Source: Takakia lepidozioides
Lineage: Eukaryota > Streptophyta > Takakiopsida > Takakiales > Takakiaceae
Length of the DNA: 64,000 nt
NCBI GenBank assembly: GCA_030704615.1
Contig: CM060734.1
Span: 49,430,042-49,494,041 of the forward strand
Direction: 5' to 3'
Below, piece after piece: positions 11,771 to 22,273 of this stretch (positions are counted from its first letter, which is position 1; each line of letters begins with the position of its first letter). The notes under the pieces were generated by a model. The model was not told the DNA's origin. It worked only from the letters and a program-made list of their open reading frames with translations, and searched no databases. A program made the position numbers and the translations under genes.

Positions 11771-14596
11771 TCACCAGTAATCCCCACAAGAACAAACCCC
11801 ATCTTGGAAGTGGTGAAAGCGGTTGGCATCCCGTACAACAATTGGTCGCCCAACAATCTTTGAGATGAACTTTGTGGCAGTGTGGCAGTCGCCACACACC
11901 CGAAGGTTTTTTATGACACGGACAACCGTTCCATGGGGTGTGTTGATCAGCCCAAAAGCAATGGCCAGCTTCTCACTGTGGTGGTAAAGAGAAAATTCCT
12001 TTTGCTCATCCTCTACATCATTCAACACATAGCGCGTGTCAGGCACATACCCAGCCTCCTTCATCTTCCCAGACAATCTCTTCAGCTCAGAATGGATTTC
12101 CTCAATTTGTGGATGTGCTTTGTCTCCTACAACAAACATATGCACCCGGTTGTCAACCTCAATGCAGCTGTGCCCTGGCTCCTTTCTGACACCCCTGTCC
12201 TGCATCAGTTTTCTCACCTTGGCAGCATCACCCCACCTGCCAGCCGCGGCATAGATGTTCGATAGCAGCACATAAGTTCCAGCCTCTGGATCCAACTTGA
12301 GAAGCCGTTGCGCCACACGTTCTGCTACCTCAATATCACCATGAATTCTGCAGGCACCAAGCAGGGCCCCCCACACCGAAGCACGTGGTTCGATTGGCAC
12401 TTTGCTAATGAAGTCCTCCGCCTCATCCAATTGCCCTGCACGGCCAAGAAGGTCCACCATGCAACCCAAATGCTCCGTTGCCGGTGCAAGGCCATGATCT
12501 TGACCCATCGAATCGAAGTAGTGACGGCCTTCATCTACTAGGCCCCCATGCCTACATGCAGAGAGAATACATATGAAGGTGACACCATTTGGCTTCAAGC
12601 ATTCCAGTTGCATTTGTTCAAATAGTTGCAGGGCTTGAATACCACGCCCATGCTGAGCATATCCTGAGAGCATCACATTCCACGAGACCACATCTCGTTG
12701 AGCCATATTGTCCAGCACTTTACGTGCATCCTTTATGCTCCCACATTTGGCATACATGTCGACAAGAGTATTCTCCAGAATGATATCTGGCGCAGTGCCA
12801 GCTTTGATGATGTCACCATGCACCAGTATGCCCTTTTCCAGGCTTGCCAGGCTGGCACACGCATTGAGAACGCAAATGAATGTGATGTTGTCAGGTGCCA
12901 CTCCCTCTAGTATCATTTGCTCATAAATTTCAAAAGCCTCCCTACCATAACCATGCTGAGCATATCCTGCGATCATCGCATTCCATGAGACCACATTTCG
13001 TTGAGCCATCTTGTCAAACACTTGGCGTGCATCCTTTACCCTCCCACATTTGGCATACATGACAGTGAGGGCAGTTTCCAGAATGATATCTTGCACAATT
13101 CCAGCCTTGATGATGTCAGCATGGATCTCTTTGCCCTTTCCCAGGGCTCCCAGGCTGGCGCAGGCATTGAGAACACAAATGAATGTGACGATGTCAGGCG
13201 TCACCCCTTCTTGTATCATTCGCTCATACATCTCGAAAGTTCCCCTACCACACCCATGCTGAGCATATCCTGCAATCATCACACTCCATGACACCACATC
13301 TCGATGAGCCATATTCTCAAACACCTTGCGTGCATCCTTCATGGTCCCACATTTGGCATACATGGCAGCAAGGGCTGTCTCCAGAATGATATCTGGCACA
13401 ATTCCAGCTTTGATGATGTCAGCATGGACCTCTTTCCCTTTTTGCAGGACTCCCAGGCTGGCACAAGCATTGAGAATGCAAATGAATGTGACCTTATTGG
13501 GCATGACCCCTTCCTGTATCATTGTATTGTACATCTCAAAAGCTTCCCTACCACATCCGTGCTGAGCATATCCTGCAATCATGACACTCCATGAGACCAC
13601 ATCTTGTCTACCCATAATGTCAAACACTTGTCGCGCATCATTCATGCTGCCACATTTGGCATACATGGTAACAAGAGCAGTCTCCAGAATGATATCTGAT
13701 GCAATTCCTGCTTTGATGATGTCAGAATGGACCTCTTTGCCTCTTTCCAAGTCTCCCAGGCTGGCACATGCATTGAGAACACAAATGAACATGACCTTGT
13801 CAGGGTTCACCCCTTCCCATATCATTTGGTTGTACATTTCCAAAGCCTCCCTGCCACACTCATGCTGAGCATATCCTGTGATCATTGCACTCCATGAGAC
13901 CACATTTCGGTGAGCCATACTGTCAAACACTTTGCGTGCATCCTTCATGCTCCCACATTTGGCATACATGTTAACAAGGGTATTCTCCAAATTAACATAT
14001 GACTCAATACCAGTATTGATGATGTCAGCGTGGACCTCTTTGACCTTTTCCAGGGCTCCTAGCCTACCACATGCCTTGAGAATACAAATGAATGTGACCC
14101 TGTTGGGCATCAACCCTTCCTGTATCATTTGGTCATAGATATTGAAACACTCCCTACCACGCCCATGCTGAGCATATCCTGCTATCATTATAGTCCATGT
14201 AAACACATCTCGTTCAGGCATTTTGTCAAACACTTGGCGTGCATCCACCACTCTCCCACACTTCGCATACATGTTGACAAGGGTGTTGAGTAGAAAGATA
14301 TCGGGCTTGAATCCACTTTGGATGATGTGGGCATGCACCTGCTTCCCCTCTGCTAGCCTTTTCAAGTTGATGCACTCCTGCAAGAGACAGACATAAGTCT
14401 TGGAGTCTGCTGAAATGCCTTGTTGGTTCAAAATGTACAGCGCCTCTTGCAGTTGTCCTGCTTTAGAGAGTGCCCTCACATTCTCACAAGTGCCTGAAGA
14501 GTTCTTGTTGACTCCCTCTCTTGCTCCGCTTTCAGATGCAGTGGCCATGGTGGAAGTGCCTGATTCAAACAATTGGGCCTGATTCAACTGTAGCAT
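11771..14596 (-). CDS. PPR-DYW protein, probable organellar C-to-U RNA editing factor
   Basis: An intronless frame of 941 residues, from ATG to a TGA directly after CSCGDYW. After about 60 N-terminal residues it carries PLS-type pentatricopeptide repeats (recurring MYAKCG, DARKVFD, VVSW, MIAGYAQHG, CVLNACASLG, GKEVHADIIKAGI), then E1/E2 segments (LLGACRIHGDIEVAERVAQ, GHSCIEVDNRVHMFVVGDKAHP) and a complete DYW domain. The DYW domain has the HSEKLA zinc/active-site motif, the CGDCH zinc ligands and the terminal DYW. The family binds specific RNA positions through its repeats and deaminates C to U in plastids or mitochondria. The HxE and CxxC residues are all present, so it looks functional. The repeats are in 101-codon units that are nearly identical at DNA level. 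The target RNA and organelle cannot be read from the sequence by eye. Confidence 0.93.
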   Translation of the reverse strand: MLQLNQAQLFESGTSTMATASESGAREGVNKNSSGTCENVRALSKAGQLQEALYILNQQGISADSKTYVCLLQECINLKRLAEGKQVHAHIIQSGFKPDIFLLNTLVNMYAKCGRVVDARQVFDKMPERDVFTWTIMIAGYAQHGRGRECFNIYDQMIQEGLMPNRVTFICILKACGRLGALEKVKEVHADIINTGIESYVNLENTLVNMYAKCGSMKDARKVFDSMAHRNVVSWSAMITGYAQHECGREALEMYNQMIWEGVNPDKVMFICVLNACASLGDLERGKEVHSDIIKAGIASDIILETALVTMYAKCGSMNDARQVFDIMGRQDVVSWSVMIAGYAQHGCGREAFEMYNTMIQEGVMPNKVTFICILNACASLGVLQKGKEVHADIIKAGIVPDIILETALAAMYAKCGTMKDARKVFENMAHRDVVSWSVMIAGYAQHGCGRGTFEMYERMIQEGVTPDIVTFICVLNACASLGALGKGKEIHADIIKAGIVQDIILETALTVMYAKCGRVKDARQVFDKMAQRNVVSWNAMIAGYAQHGYGREAFEIYEQMILEGVAPDNITFICVLNACASLASLEKGILVHGDIIKAGTAPDIILENTLVDMYAKCGSIKDARKVLDNMAQRDVVSWNVMLSGYAQHGRGIQALQLFEQMQLECLKPNGVTFICILSACRHGGLVDEGRHYFDSMGQDHGLAPATEHLGCMVDLLGRAGQLDEAEDFISKVPIEPRASVWGALLGACRIHGDIEVAERVAQRLLKLDPEAGTYVLLSNIYAAAGRWGDAAKVRKLMQDRGVRKEPGHSCIEVDNRVHMFVVGDKAHPQIEEIHSELKRLSGKMKEAGYVPDTRYVLNDVEDEQKEFSLYHHSEKLAIAFGLINTPHGTVVRVIKNLRVCGDCHTATKFISKIVGRPIVVRDANRFHHFQDGVCSCGDYW
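12649..14180 (-). repeat. 303-bp in-frame tandem repeats inside the PPR gene
   Basis: The landmark 'CATGCTGAGCATATCCTG' (plus-strand view) recurs at 12,649, 12,952, 13,255, 13,558 (one mismatch), 13,862 and about 14,165. The period is therefore 303 bases, or 101 codons, equal to one three-motif PLS block. Units differ mostly by scattered substitutions. The pattern fits expansion by unequal crossing-over or gene conversion. Short antisense open frames opposite this array are shadows of it. Confidence 0.9.
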
Positions 14597-14768
14597 CCTG
14601 GAGGACTCAAGCCCTTAGTTACAGACCGTTACAGTCAAACTTACAGAGTATATTTCAAGTCTCCCACTACAAAGACATATCTCTTCATGAGTGCAGGCTC
14701 CTTTTAACAGGGTTACGAAACAAGTGTAGTCATCTATTCTGAGAATTAACTGACTCCATTGTATGTGT

Positions 14769-16433
14769 TTATGTTGGAACCCTTGAATCATCAGCAGAGT
14801 AATACCCGTTGTATTCTTGATCTCGTGTTCCATGGTGCACATCAGAATTAGAACCATCTTCAAATTTTGTTCCACCTTCTGTTAAGGTAGCTAGCTCTGC
14901 TGTCACCCAAGCTGGGTCTGACCAACCCTTAATCCAAAGCACCTTGTTTGCGTGCTTCTGTCCGAGGTCTTCTAATCTTGGGCTTTTCTGTGAAACCACC
15001 AGTGGGCAGCTGAGCAGCAATAGCTTCAACCATAGCCTGGCAGAGACCAGGTTACAACCACCAAAGATCCAAGCATCTTTAAAATATCAACGACAACCAC
15101 CTTTCATGCCCTGCTAACATGTGCATCCTACTGATAGCGGTAAGCAAAGAACCACGCAAGCCTGTGCAAGCCCAAAGCAACTCAAGATACAAAAGCAACT
15201 TGAGATACAATCAAGTCCACATAATGTCATCTTACCAGCTTCAAGCACAAGTCCTCCTTGACAAACTAAGATATCTCACCTTGTCGGATCTGCTGTCCCA
15301 CCAATCTGAAGGATACGAGAAGAATATCTGCCAGCGTTGATCATTACTTGTTGTTTGGCCTGCATGTGAACATTTCTTAAACGTAAATTCTTGTGCTTCT
15401 CCTAGTCACTGAGTCTTACATGCTAGGACAGGCTCTCTATAAATCTCTCCACTCTTTCCTTTTTTTTCTTTCTCTCTGTCCTGGCCTGTCCTTACATTTA
15501 CAATCCATGACCATGGTTGGCTCTGTGCACCTTCAGTGTGCTGGCTTACCATATTCTGGTGGGTAGAAACCCTGTAACTGGCTGCAGGACGCCAACATTT
15601 GCACACTACCATAGTCCATCCCACAGTGTAATTGGCAACTCTGCAATGCTCCAGAGGTACCATACTCAATCGCTCTAACCTTGACGTGGACGGGTAGCTA
15701 CTCCCCAAAATCAGGGTATCCACAGGACTGTGGCTGCACTGTAAACAAGAACCTATGCCTCTCTCACATAATGTACTCATAAGCCGTTGTTTGCCATAGC
15801 CTTGTGGCAATAGCCCAGTGGGAGGACCAAGAGGGAACAGACTAAAACTTTGGGAGGGGCTCACTCGGGTAGTGGGACTTACCTTGACATAAGCAATTAC
15901 TTCTGGCTTTCCAGATACCCCATAGAAAGCCCTTCACACAAGCATCGATCTGATGTGTGTGAGCTGTCTAATAGGGCCAGGTAGGCTCAGCCTCGAGATT
16001 TTTTCTTTGCCTCTTTCATACATGGCATGAAATGAAATAAATATAGCAGGTACTTCAGATACTGAAAGAAGCTGATGACACTCCTTCATGACTAAAACTC
16101 GAACAATGAGGCCAGGATGGCTGTAGTTTCATCTGGGATGGGTCAAGGACAATATGGAGCGTGGATTGCGCTGATACAAACAGTTGGAGTCCCAATTTAC
16201 ACGTTCATACCTTTCTCCGGTGCCTCTGGACGCTGCAGAGACATCGTATCCACAATTTGCAAGTTTCTGGGTCCCGATTTGTCCAAGCTTGATACCCATT
16301 TCACCTCCACAGCCATGCCAGTTAATCTATTGAACGATATGGGACTTCCAGCCTTTTCAAAACAAGGAGAAGAAGTGGGCTTGTGTGTGGCCTCTCCCTG
16401 CGACCTCAGGTGTGAGGAGGAACGCGCAGCCAT
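14769..16433 (-). CDS. OSB-type organellar single-stranded DNA-binding protein (partial model)
   Basis: Two C-terminal exons are well supported. Exon 15,359-15,280 contains QRWQIFFSYPSDWWDSRSDK and ends at GTGAGA. Exon 14,987-14,769 (TTTCACAG acceptor, TAA stop) continues in phase with SPRLEDLGQKHANKVLWI and DPAWVTAEL. Together they form the PDF motif that defines plant OSB proteins, which bind single-stranded organellar DNA and restrain recombination in mitochondria or plastids. A likely first exon is 16,433-16,211 (MAARSSSHLRSQ, Ser/Arg-rich as in a transit peptide, then FNRLTGMAVEVKWVSSLDKSG, resembling the first OB-fold strands) ending at a GTATGA donor. The exons coding the rest of the OB fold between about 15.4 and 16.2 kb were not resolved. 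A dispersed repeat lies in that gap, so the gene may be intact with introns or damaged there. The PPR gene starts only about 170 bases beyond its stop. Confidence 0.65.
15780..15990. repeat. dispersed repeat family, copy 2 (partial)
   Basis: A shorter copy of the repeat at 225-660. It shares the 'GCCATAGCCTTGTGGCAAT' start, the 'CCCTTCACACAAGCATC' core and the following 'GTGTGTGAGCTG', then diverges. It lies in a presumed intron of the OSB-like gene. Confidence 0.55.
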
Positions 16434-16450
16434 CTCTGTACTGTGAGAGC

Positions 16451-17260
16451 GCCAAAAAAACGAAAGGAACTAACCAGAGGAGGGCGGCGTTGCAGAGCAG
16501 GCTTGGACCCAGACTCCAGACTCCAGACCCCTTTTGGCAATCGTATTCAGAAGATCGTGAGGTAGCAATTTCACTTGTGTTGTCTCGCGCGGATGCTACG
16601 ATCAAAACACAATTTTCTCACTTTCGCGTCAGCTAATTGTCATTAATCTGTTTGTGCTTGTTTGCGTTGCAGCTTGCAACTCATTGCTTTCGGCATTGAG
16701 GGTGCATGTCCAGAAGAGATATCTTTGCGCAGAAGGTTGTGTAGAGAGGAAATGAAATGAAATGGTACTTTATAACGTCCGCAGAAAGCTCAAAGAGCTT
16801 GTGGGACAAAATGGAAAAAAACATGAGAGAGGAAACAAAGCCAGAGCCGAAAAAACAGCCCAAAAGCAACTAGTGCTCGAGGGATTGTCTAAGGGTCAAG
16901 GCCTCGTGCAGGTAAGCTGCCAAGCATTTCTAATCCTTATAGTGGATTCATAGTGGAAGACTTCAGTGAGAGATTGAGTTGCACGGAATAGACAGTGGAA
17001 TCTCCCACGGATCTCGTAATATAGAGGGCAATGAAAGAAGAAGGGTTCTTCAGTTTCAATTTCCTGGTTACGCCCGGTGCAAGCTGGACATAGGCTGTCC
17101 TCCCGTTGCAGGTTTTCCCATCTGCCAGTCTCTAGCCCTAGATTGTGGTGGCCTCAGGAGGGAAGGAGATAAAGGCGCCGAAAGGTAATCGGGCCGCAAG
17201 ATTGTATCATCAAGGAGAACCCAGAATGTCTCTAGATAGAAATGGGGGTTGGGTAGCATG
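16451..17260. other. noncoding stretch upstream of the OSB-like gene
   Basis: No recognised exon or RNA. It would include the promoter of the minus-strand OSB-like gene. Short frames only. Confidence 0.3.
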
Positions 17261-17267
17261 TGAGCAG

Positions 17268-17289
17268 GCTCACGCCAGCGGGCGTGAGC
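17268..17289. repeat. perfect inverted repeat (hairpin)
   Basis: A nine-base arm GCTCACGCC is separated by AGCG from its exact reverse complement GGCGTGAGC. The same GCTCACGC word recurs at about 17,392 and 17,867, and in the opposite sense at 17,282. The hairpin marks the left edge of a possible small inverted-repeat transposon. Confidence 0.5.
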
Positions 17290-17848
17290 ACAAAGAAATA
17301 TTCCGCATATTCTAGAATATTCTTGAGAATATGTTATTGTGAAACCCAAATGCGCTCACGGAGTAAGAAGTAGGAAACTATCTGAAAACTGTGCTCACGC
17401 GAAAAAATTCATGAAATTAATCGTCCAAAGCTTAAGTCACTTGAGCACAATAACCCACAAATGTATATGCCCGAACTCAAAGATCAGCGCACATAAACAA
17501 TGTGACATTTGGTAACATTGTGTTTAGAACATCCCAAGTAACCACCCAGAAAATGGGTTTCGTTAGCGAAATGAAATGGTTTTTGCCAGCAAAACTTGTA
17601 TTTTTGCTAGCGAAACTAGGGTTTTGCCAGAGAAACTTGTATTTTGGCCAGCAGAACTTGGCTAGAGGTTCGAACTATTTGACAGGTGCATGTGGATTCT
17701 GATCTTCAGGTTTACATTCAGATTCGTATCGTCTGCTGGCGCAGCAAAGTCCTTATGTCCACCTATTATTTGTATTTCCATTGATGTACATATTACCCCC
17801 CATAACCTGGGATTCTGCTCAGGCGGCGATTTTTTTTGTGCTCACGAC
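17283..17848. mobile_element. MITE-like element with imperfect terminal inverted repeats
   Basis: The left edge reads CGTGAGCACAAAGAAAT. The right edge, read on the other strand, gives CGTGAGCACAAAAAAAAT, a near match of 17-18 bases enclosing about 560 bp with no coding frame. No clear target-site duplication was found, so the assignment is tentative. The interior holds AT-rich sequence and a local repeat at about 17,555-17,670. Confidence 0.35.
17555..17672. repeat. imperfect tandem repeat of about 30 bp
   Basis: About four degenerate units have the pattern 'TTTTGC-CAGC/TAGC-(A/G)AAACTTGTAT'. They appear successively as TTTTTGCCAGCAAAACTTG, TTTTTGCTAGCGAAACTAG, TTTTGCCAGAGAAACTTG and TTTGGCCAGCAGAACTTGG. 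No function is apparent. Confidence 0.5.
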
Positions 17849-17869
17849 CGTTTCTCTTAACTCTGTGCT

Positions 17870-18083
17870 CACGCGATACCAACCCCCATACATAAAAATG
17901 GAGTTTTGTTGGAAGATTGGGTAGATTCCAAGTTCTCCTGATATGTAGTTTCCATAAGTTCCCTTCTAATGAGTCTGTTGCGATCCTGTTTGGAATTTGG
18001 ATGTGATATCCACCCCTTCTTCTCTTGCCAATAGTGAAGCAATAGAGAGTCCAGTACGCTAAAAAAAATGCACACTCAAGCAT
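17870..18083 (-). mobile_element. possible LINE zinc-binding-domain scrap
   Basis: The minus-strand reading contains LWKLHIRRTWNLPNLPTKLHFYVWGL. Its spacing resembles the start of the reverse-transcriptase zinc-binding region (zf-RVT), as in the clearer copies at 36.7, 40.5 and 41.8 kb. No cysteine cluster follows, so this is weak. Confidence 0.25.
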
Positions 18084-18880
18084 AGCAGTGCTTGAAACCT
18101 CTGTTTTGAGCCAAATAGATGTTGCAAAGGGATCTTGCCAGGAGCCCCTTGGGTGGAATGGGTGGAAGGGCTTGTAACCTTTTAAGAAAGAAAGATTGTA
18201 AGCCGGAAGAGGGCCTCAGATTGAAGTGGCACGCATGCAAACTCTACACATAGGATGTGAGATGGAGAAAACATGACTGCAATGGTTCCAGATTTTTTTC
18301 CCACCAGGAAACTGGGACACCAGGTGCCCAGAACTCACAACCATGAGCGGCGGCCGGGGTGACAACACTGTCAAATGGCCACTTTTTGGTTGGGGGGTGG
18401 CGCAGATGTATCTGTTTGCATCTGGACCATTTGGAATCGCATCCAACTATGGCCTCAAGAGACAATGAAGTAACTCTGGTTCGGATTAGCACAGCCTGCA
18501 ACACAAGTGTGCTCTCACTTATCCTGAAAAATCCTCAGTTATTCAAGCAGGAACACCTACTTACTTATTGGGAAACTCTTTGGCATTTGCCAATAGTATT
18601 TCAAGTTATCTGGGGCCAGTTATGGTAGTTTGGCCACTGTGCACTGAAATAGGTTGGCAGGGTTAGTCATACACAGTTAATCAATGTCAACCTGCAATCT
18701 TGTGTCCCATGTGGATTTTGAGGTGATAATTCCATGGAATGGGAATTGAGAGCCTCAAATGATTAAACAAAAAAGAGGACAAACAGCATCAAAACCATCT
18801 ACAAATACATGTATGCAAAGTGATCCTACCCCAACTCACTAATCGATACCAAAGGAACTTTGGTTGCAAAACAGTTGATT
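18084..18880. other. noncoding stretch downstream of the GBP gene
   Basis: 3' flank of the minus-strand GBP gene. No exon or element was recognised. Confidence 0.3.
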
Positions 18881-21581
18881 CTATGAAGGGCTGTAATTTC
18901 GTTCTTGTTCCCAGGCAATTTGTGCCATTATTGTTAGGGATGACCGTGCATCCCTCTCATCAGTAACCTCCCGAGGAAAAGGGATCCGAATTTCCAAAAT
19001 ATTCTGGGGTGAGTGTGTGAGCACACGCATGTCGAAGCCCAGCCGGTCCACCCATGTCATACTGGCTTCCTCCAGCTGCATCACAAGTCAGTGTCAGCAT
19101 CCCATCACATGTGAATCTGAAATGTACTAATTATTGCTTGCAGTAGCCTTCTGGCTGTACCTCATCGGGATGGAGGAGCCGAAGTGGGTGTGAGGTTTGA
19201 CAATGAGGAGCAGAATGGAGCCTTATTGATGGAGTAACCTGAAGGAATGAGTAAATGTGGTTCCAGCCTTCTAGACCACCTTGGCAAAGCCAGAAAAAGA
19301 AGGAAAAACCAAGAAAGGAATGAACTTTGTATCCACAGAAAGAGGGCGCGAGAGAGAACTTTCCCTGAACTGTGTAACCATTGATCCCACCTGTGAATGA
19401 GCCCTCACTACTGGGTGGCAATCTCAGCACAACATTCTCATGGCAGTAACTTTTCTGGGTATAAGCTATTTGGGTAGTGAGTGTCTACAAGAACATCCCA
19501 TGGTGGTATTATAGAGCCTTGATATAGGAGGCAGAGAAACAATTGATCTTTGAACTTTAGTTGCCATAGCCTCATTTGTAGCTTTTAGGGCCCATGCCTG
19601 GTTAGGACCAGACTAGGAGTGAGAGAAGAGAGAGACTTCACTGTAGTTAGGTACCACTGATTAGAGGACCTTATAAAACTACATTGGGAGTGCTCGTGTG
19701 TTGACCATCCTTTCGAGACATGGTGGCCAGGCCAGGCCAAACTTCCAAGCAAAAATTGATCAAATGCAAGAATGCAAGCAAGAGCTGAGAAAACAAACCT
19801 CTGCTTCCAGCTTGGCATAAACATTGCAAAACCGGCGAATGTCTTCCCAGTGCTTGCGATTCATGTCTTCTACTATCCGAGGGGCGCACTCTCTCAGAGG
19901 GTCAGCGATGGCCACCCTGTAATCTGACTCTGTTACCCATGTCTCCTCCTATGAACGGACACCCAGAAATGCAGCATCAAACTTGTGCCATTTGGACTTG
20001 AAGCCAACCATGGGGACGCAATGTAGGATTGAGAACCCCATCAAAAACTTCCAAAGAATTTTAAAGAAGTCCCAATAGACTCTGCTACGTTGTGTTCGAG
20101 GCCAACTTTGTCACTTGTGACAATGCCATGGTTGTATTGATATGATAACAGAGAACAGCATTCAACTGCAATCACTGTGTTTGAGTGTCAAGTGAACACT
20201 GTTGCTAGCAAGTAGGACATGCGCACAATGTTACCTGAAGATGTAACAACCACTCAGTGACAAAGAAAGGAAGTTCTCATCACCTACCTCACCCATGTCT
20301 TGAGCTTGAAGTGCTTGCTCCACATTCATCACATAAAGTACGTTGTCATCATGTGTTCGCTCCTTGCCAAACCTCCTCGCCCACACAAGCTCAAGAGTCT
20401 GTTGCATGAACTTCGGCTTTAGAGATGAAGAATTCTTATCCATTTCTTAAACACCATGTGCATTGTACTAGCGCAATCAGTCAATACACTGCCTGACTAG
20501 TGCAACTAAAGATGTCGTCGGCCAAGGCAAGTCCTATTACTGAAGTGAGGGCTCAGTCATTGAATTGGTGCCCGTGCTCCTCTCCTCTCCTCTTACACAT
20601 GCCTCCCTGCCCCACTGCACCACTTGATCTGAAGGGGGGGCGGACCTTTAGCCAAAATAAGAAAATAAGATACAACAGGCAAATTTCGACAGTCCCTATA
20701 GGTGAAAGAGTTGACTATGATAACAGATGAAGCGCGTCTGCAATACTTGATTGGGTTTGATTTATATATGATACCTCCTTGAGATTGGAGTCATCAACTC
20801 TGACAACATGGCCTCGGAGTGTGCACTGTGGCTTTTGGCGCCCAGGTTGTTCCAGCTGCATCCCAACCAATTGCCATAAAGACTCCTCAGCAGCAAGAGC
20901 GAGACCATCAATCATTCGAATTGGCTAATCAAAAGGTGTATGCCATAAATCCCGCAAATAACCACCTCTATTAGGAAATCATTTGAGGATGACGACTACT
21001 AGAATCCTACTGATTCCAGCACTGCTAATGTGCACCTCTGTCTTTTCAAGCGCCTGCAGCTGCAATCTGAGAGAGAGACAGAGAGAGAGAGAATCACGGA
21101 TACTTGCCTGCACATGGAGACTGCAGCGACTGTCGTTCAGCAGATGGCGGGTGTGCAATTCCGAAGGTTGGAGACGAAACACAGGGTTACCATCCAAATC
21201 CACAGCAAAGCGGACCTCGGTCCCCAAAGGCCAGCCATCATCCGATAAAGTGGACAATGTGCCCTCAACACAGACCTCCATAATAGTGCGCGCGGCCTCC
21301 GCAGGCGTGGGCCGAAGAAGAGAGGGCATGGGAGCTGCCTCTGTGGCTATGGCAGTGGTTGCCACTGCCACAGCAGCAGTGGCCCTGGCGGCCTTTGCTA
21401 CGGCATGGAGAGGCCTGGAGGAAGTGAGAGGGCAGAGAGGCGAGGTGGAGGGAGTCCGAAGAAATGGGGAGGCAAGTTTTGCTCTTGAATTGGAGAGCGC
21501 AGTGGCAGCAGAGTGCGACTCCTTGGTGGTGGAGCTGGACATGGCCAGCTTGTCCATCCAGGAGCTTGCTAGCACCTCCAT
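18881..21581 (-). CDS. GBP: glutamyl-tRNA reductase-binding protein, plastid (5 exons)
   Basis: Proposed exons on the minus strand are 21,581-21,108, 20,855-20,775, 20,398-20,288, 19,948-19,799 and 19,075-18,881. All joins are in phase 0 and give 336 residues, close to the 317 of Arabidopsis At3g21200 (GluTRBP/PGR7). The protein is a plastid FMN-binding-like split-barrel protein that lacks oxidase activity, binds GluTR at the thylakoid and helps partition 5-aminolevulinate between haem and chlorophyll synthesis. Evidence includes a Ser/Ala-rich N-terminus as in transit peptides, PTPAEAARTIMEVCVEGTLS, DDGWPLGTEVRFAVDLDGNP, WVTESDYRVAIADPLRE, WEDIRRFCNVYAKLE and WVDRLGFDMRVL with IRIPFPREVTDERDA at the C-terminus. 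The first ATG follows an in-frame TAG. The start of exon 3 is the least certain boundary, and 20,410 would add four codons. Intron 1 uses a GC donor. Confidence 0.9.
21098..21108 (-). other. GC-type 5' splice site of GBP intron 1
   Basis: Reading the minus strand, the exon ends GTGCAG and the intron begins GCAAGTATCC. Joining here to the GATGCAG acceptor before 20,855 gives HVQLEQPG in frame, as in Arabidopsis. The nearby GT four bases on would break the frame. AG|GCAAGT is the consensus of the minor U2-type GC-AG intron class. Confidence 0.7.
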
Positions 21582-22273
21582 GCCTGCCTCCACCCCAAAG
21601 CTCCAGCTTCTCCTCTGTTGCTGCACTAGTGAGCTCGAAAGACGAGCCTGCTAGAGATGCGGACCCTCTGCGTTGAGTGTGGGTGCTACATATATCCGTA
21701 GTGCACATGGCAAGTGATCATAAGTCGGGTAGTCATAACAAACAGTTTCCAGCTTCTTCTTGCATCCATCTTGAAGGACCAAATGTCCTACACTCGTTCA
21801 GTTTTGGTTTCGTCTTTCCTTAGAGAACTCTTTCCTATATCTCTAGGTAGTTGAAGAACCGTTAGTGTATTTAAATTCCTATCATTAGGTAGAATAGCAT
21901 ACACACTATCCTAAACAAAACAAAGTGAGCTTCATACAATCACCATATCAGCAACATGAGAGCATATCAAGGAACAAGTATGTGATTTGAAGAACATGTG
22001 TTCTTTGTGGAGAAGATAAGGGTAACACAAGAGCTTGGAAAGTGTAGGGCACAAAAAAGAGCTATGTCAGTTTCAAGGCAAGATCAAGAAGCTCGAGTCA
22101 CAAAAATGTAGAAGAGGATTCCAACAATGCCCTTGAAATGGAAGTCACCAAACTCAGACCAGATCATCAAAGAGATAGCAGGGCCTGTAAGGCTGAAATA
22201 TCAGATGTGAACCGAGTAACACCCCTCTGTTTCTGCCCCCACTGGAAAATGGGCTGCTAAGTGGCTCCATGAA
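21582..22273. other. 5' flank of the GBP gene
   Basis: Presumed promoter and 5' UTR of GBP, then noncoding sequence. No element was recognised before the LINE fragment. Confidence 0.3.

Noticed and set aside
12698-14138. Series of similar plus-strand ORFs (about 70-96 codons each) opposite the PPR gene
   Set aside because: They recur at the 303-bp PPR period and are antisense shadows of the tandem repeats, not genes.
11771-14596. Idea that the PPR gene lies inside a WDR11 intron
   Set aside because: The next gene upstream is the OSB-like gene and no WDR11 N-terminal exons were recognised beyond the PPR gene, so a truncated WDR11 copy is simpler.
14769-15029. Alternative frame MVEAIAAQLPTGGFTEKP near the OSB last exon
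   Set aside because: The other frame completes the PDF motif in phase with the previous exon; this one stops early after a weak donor.
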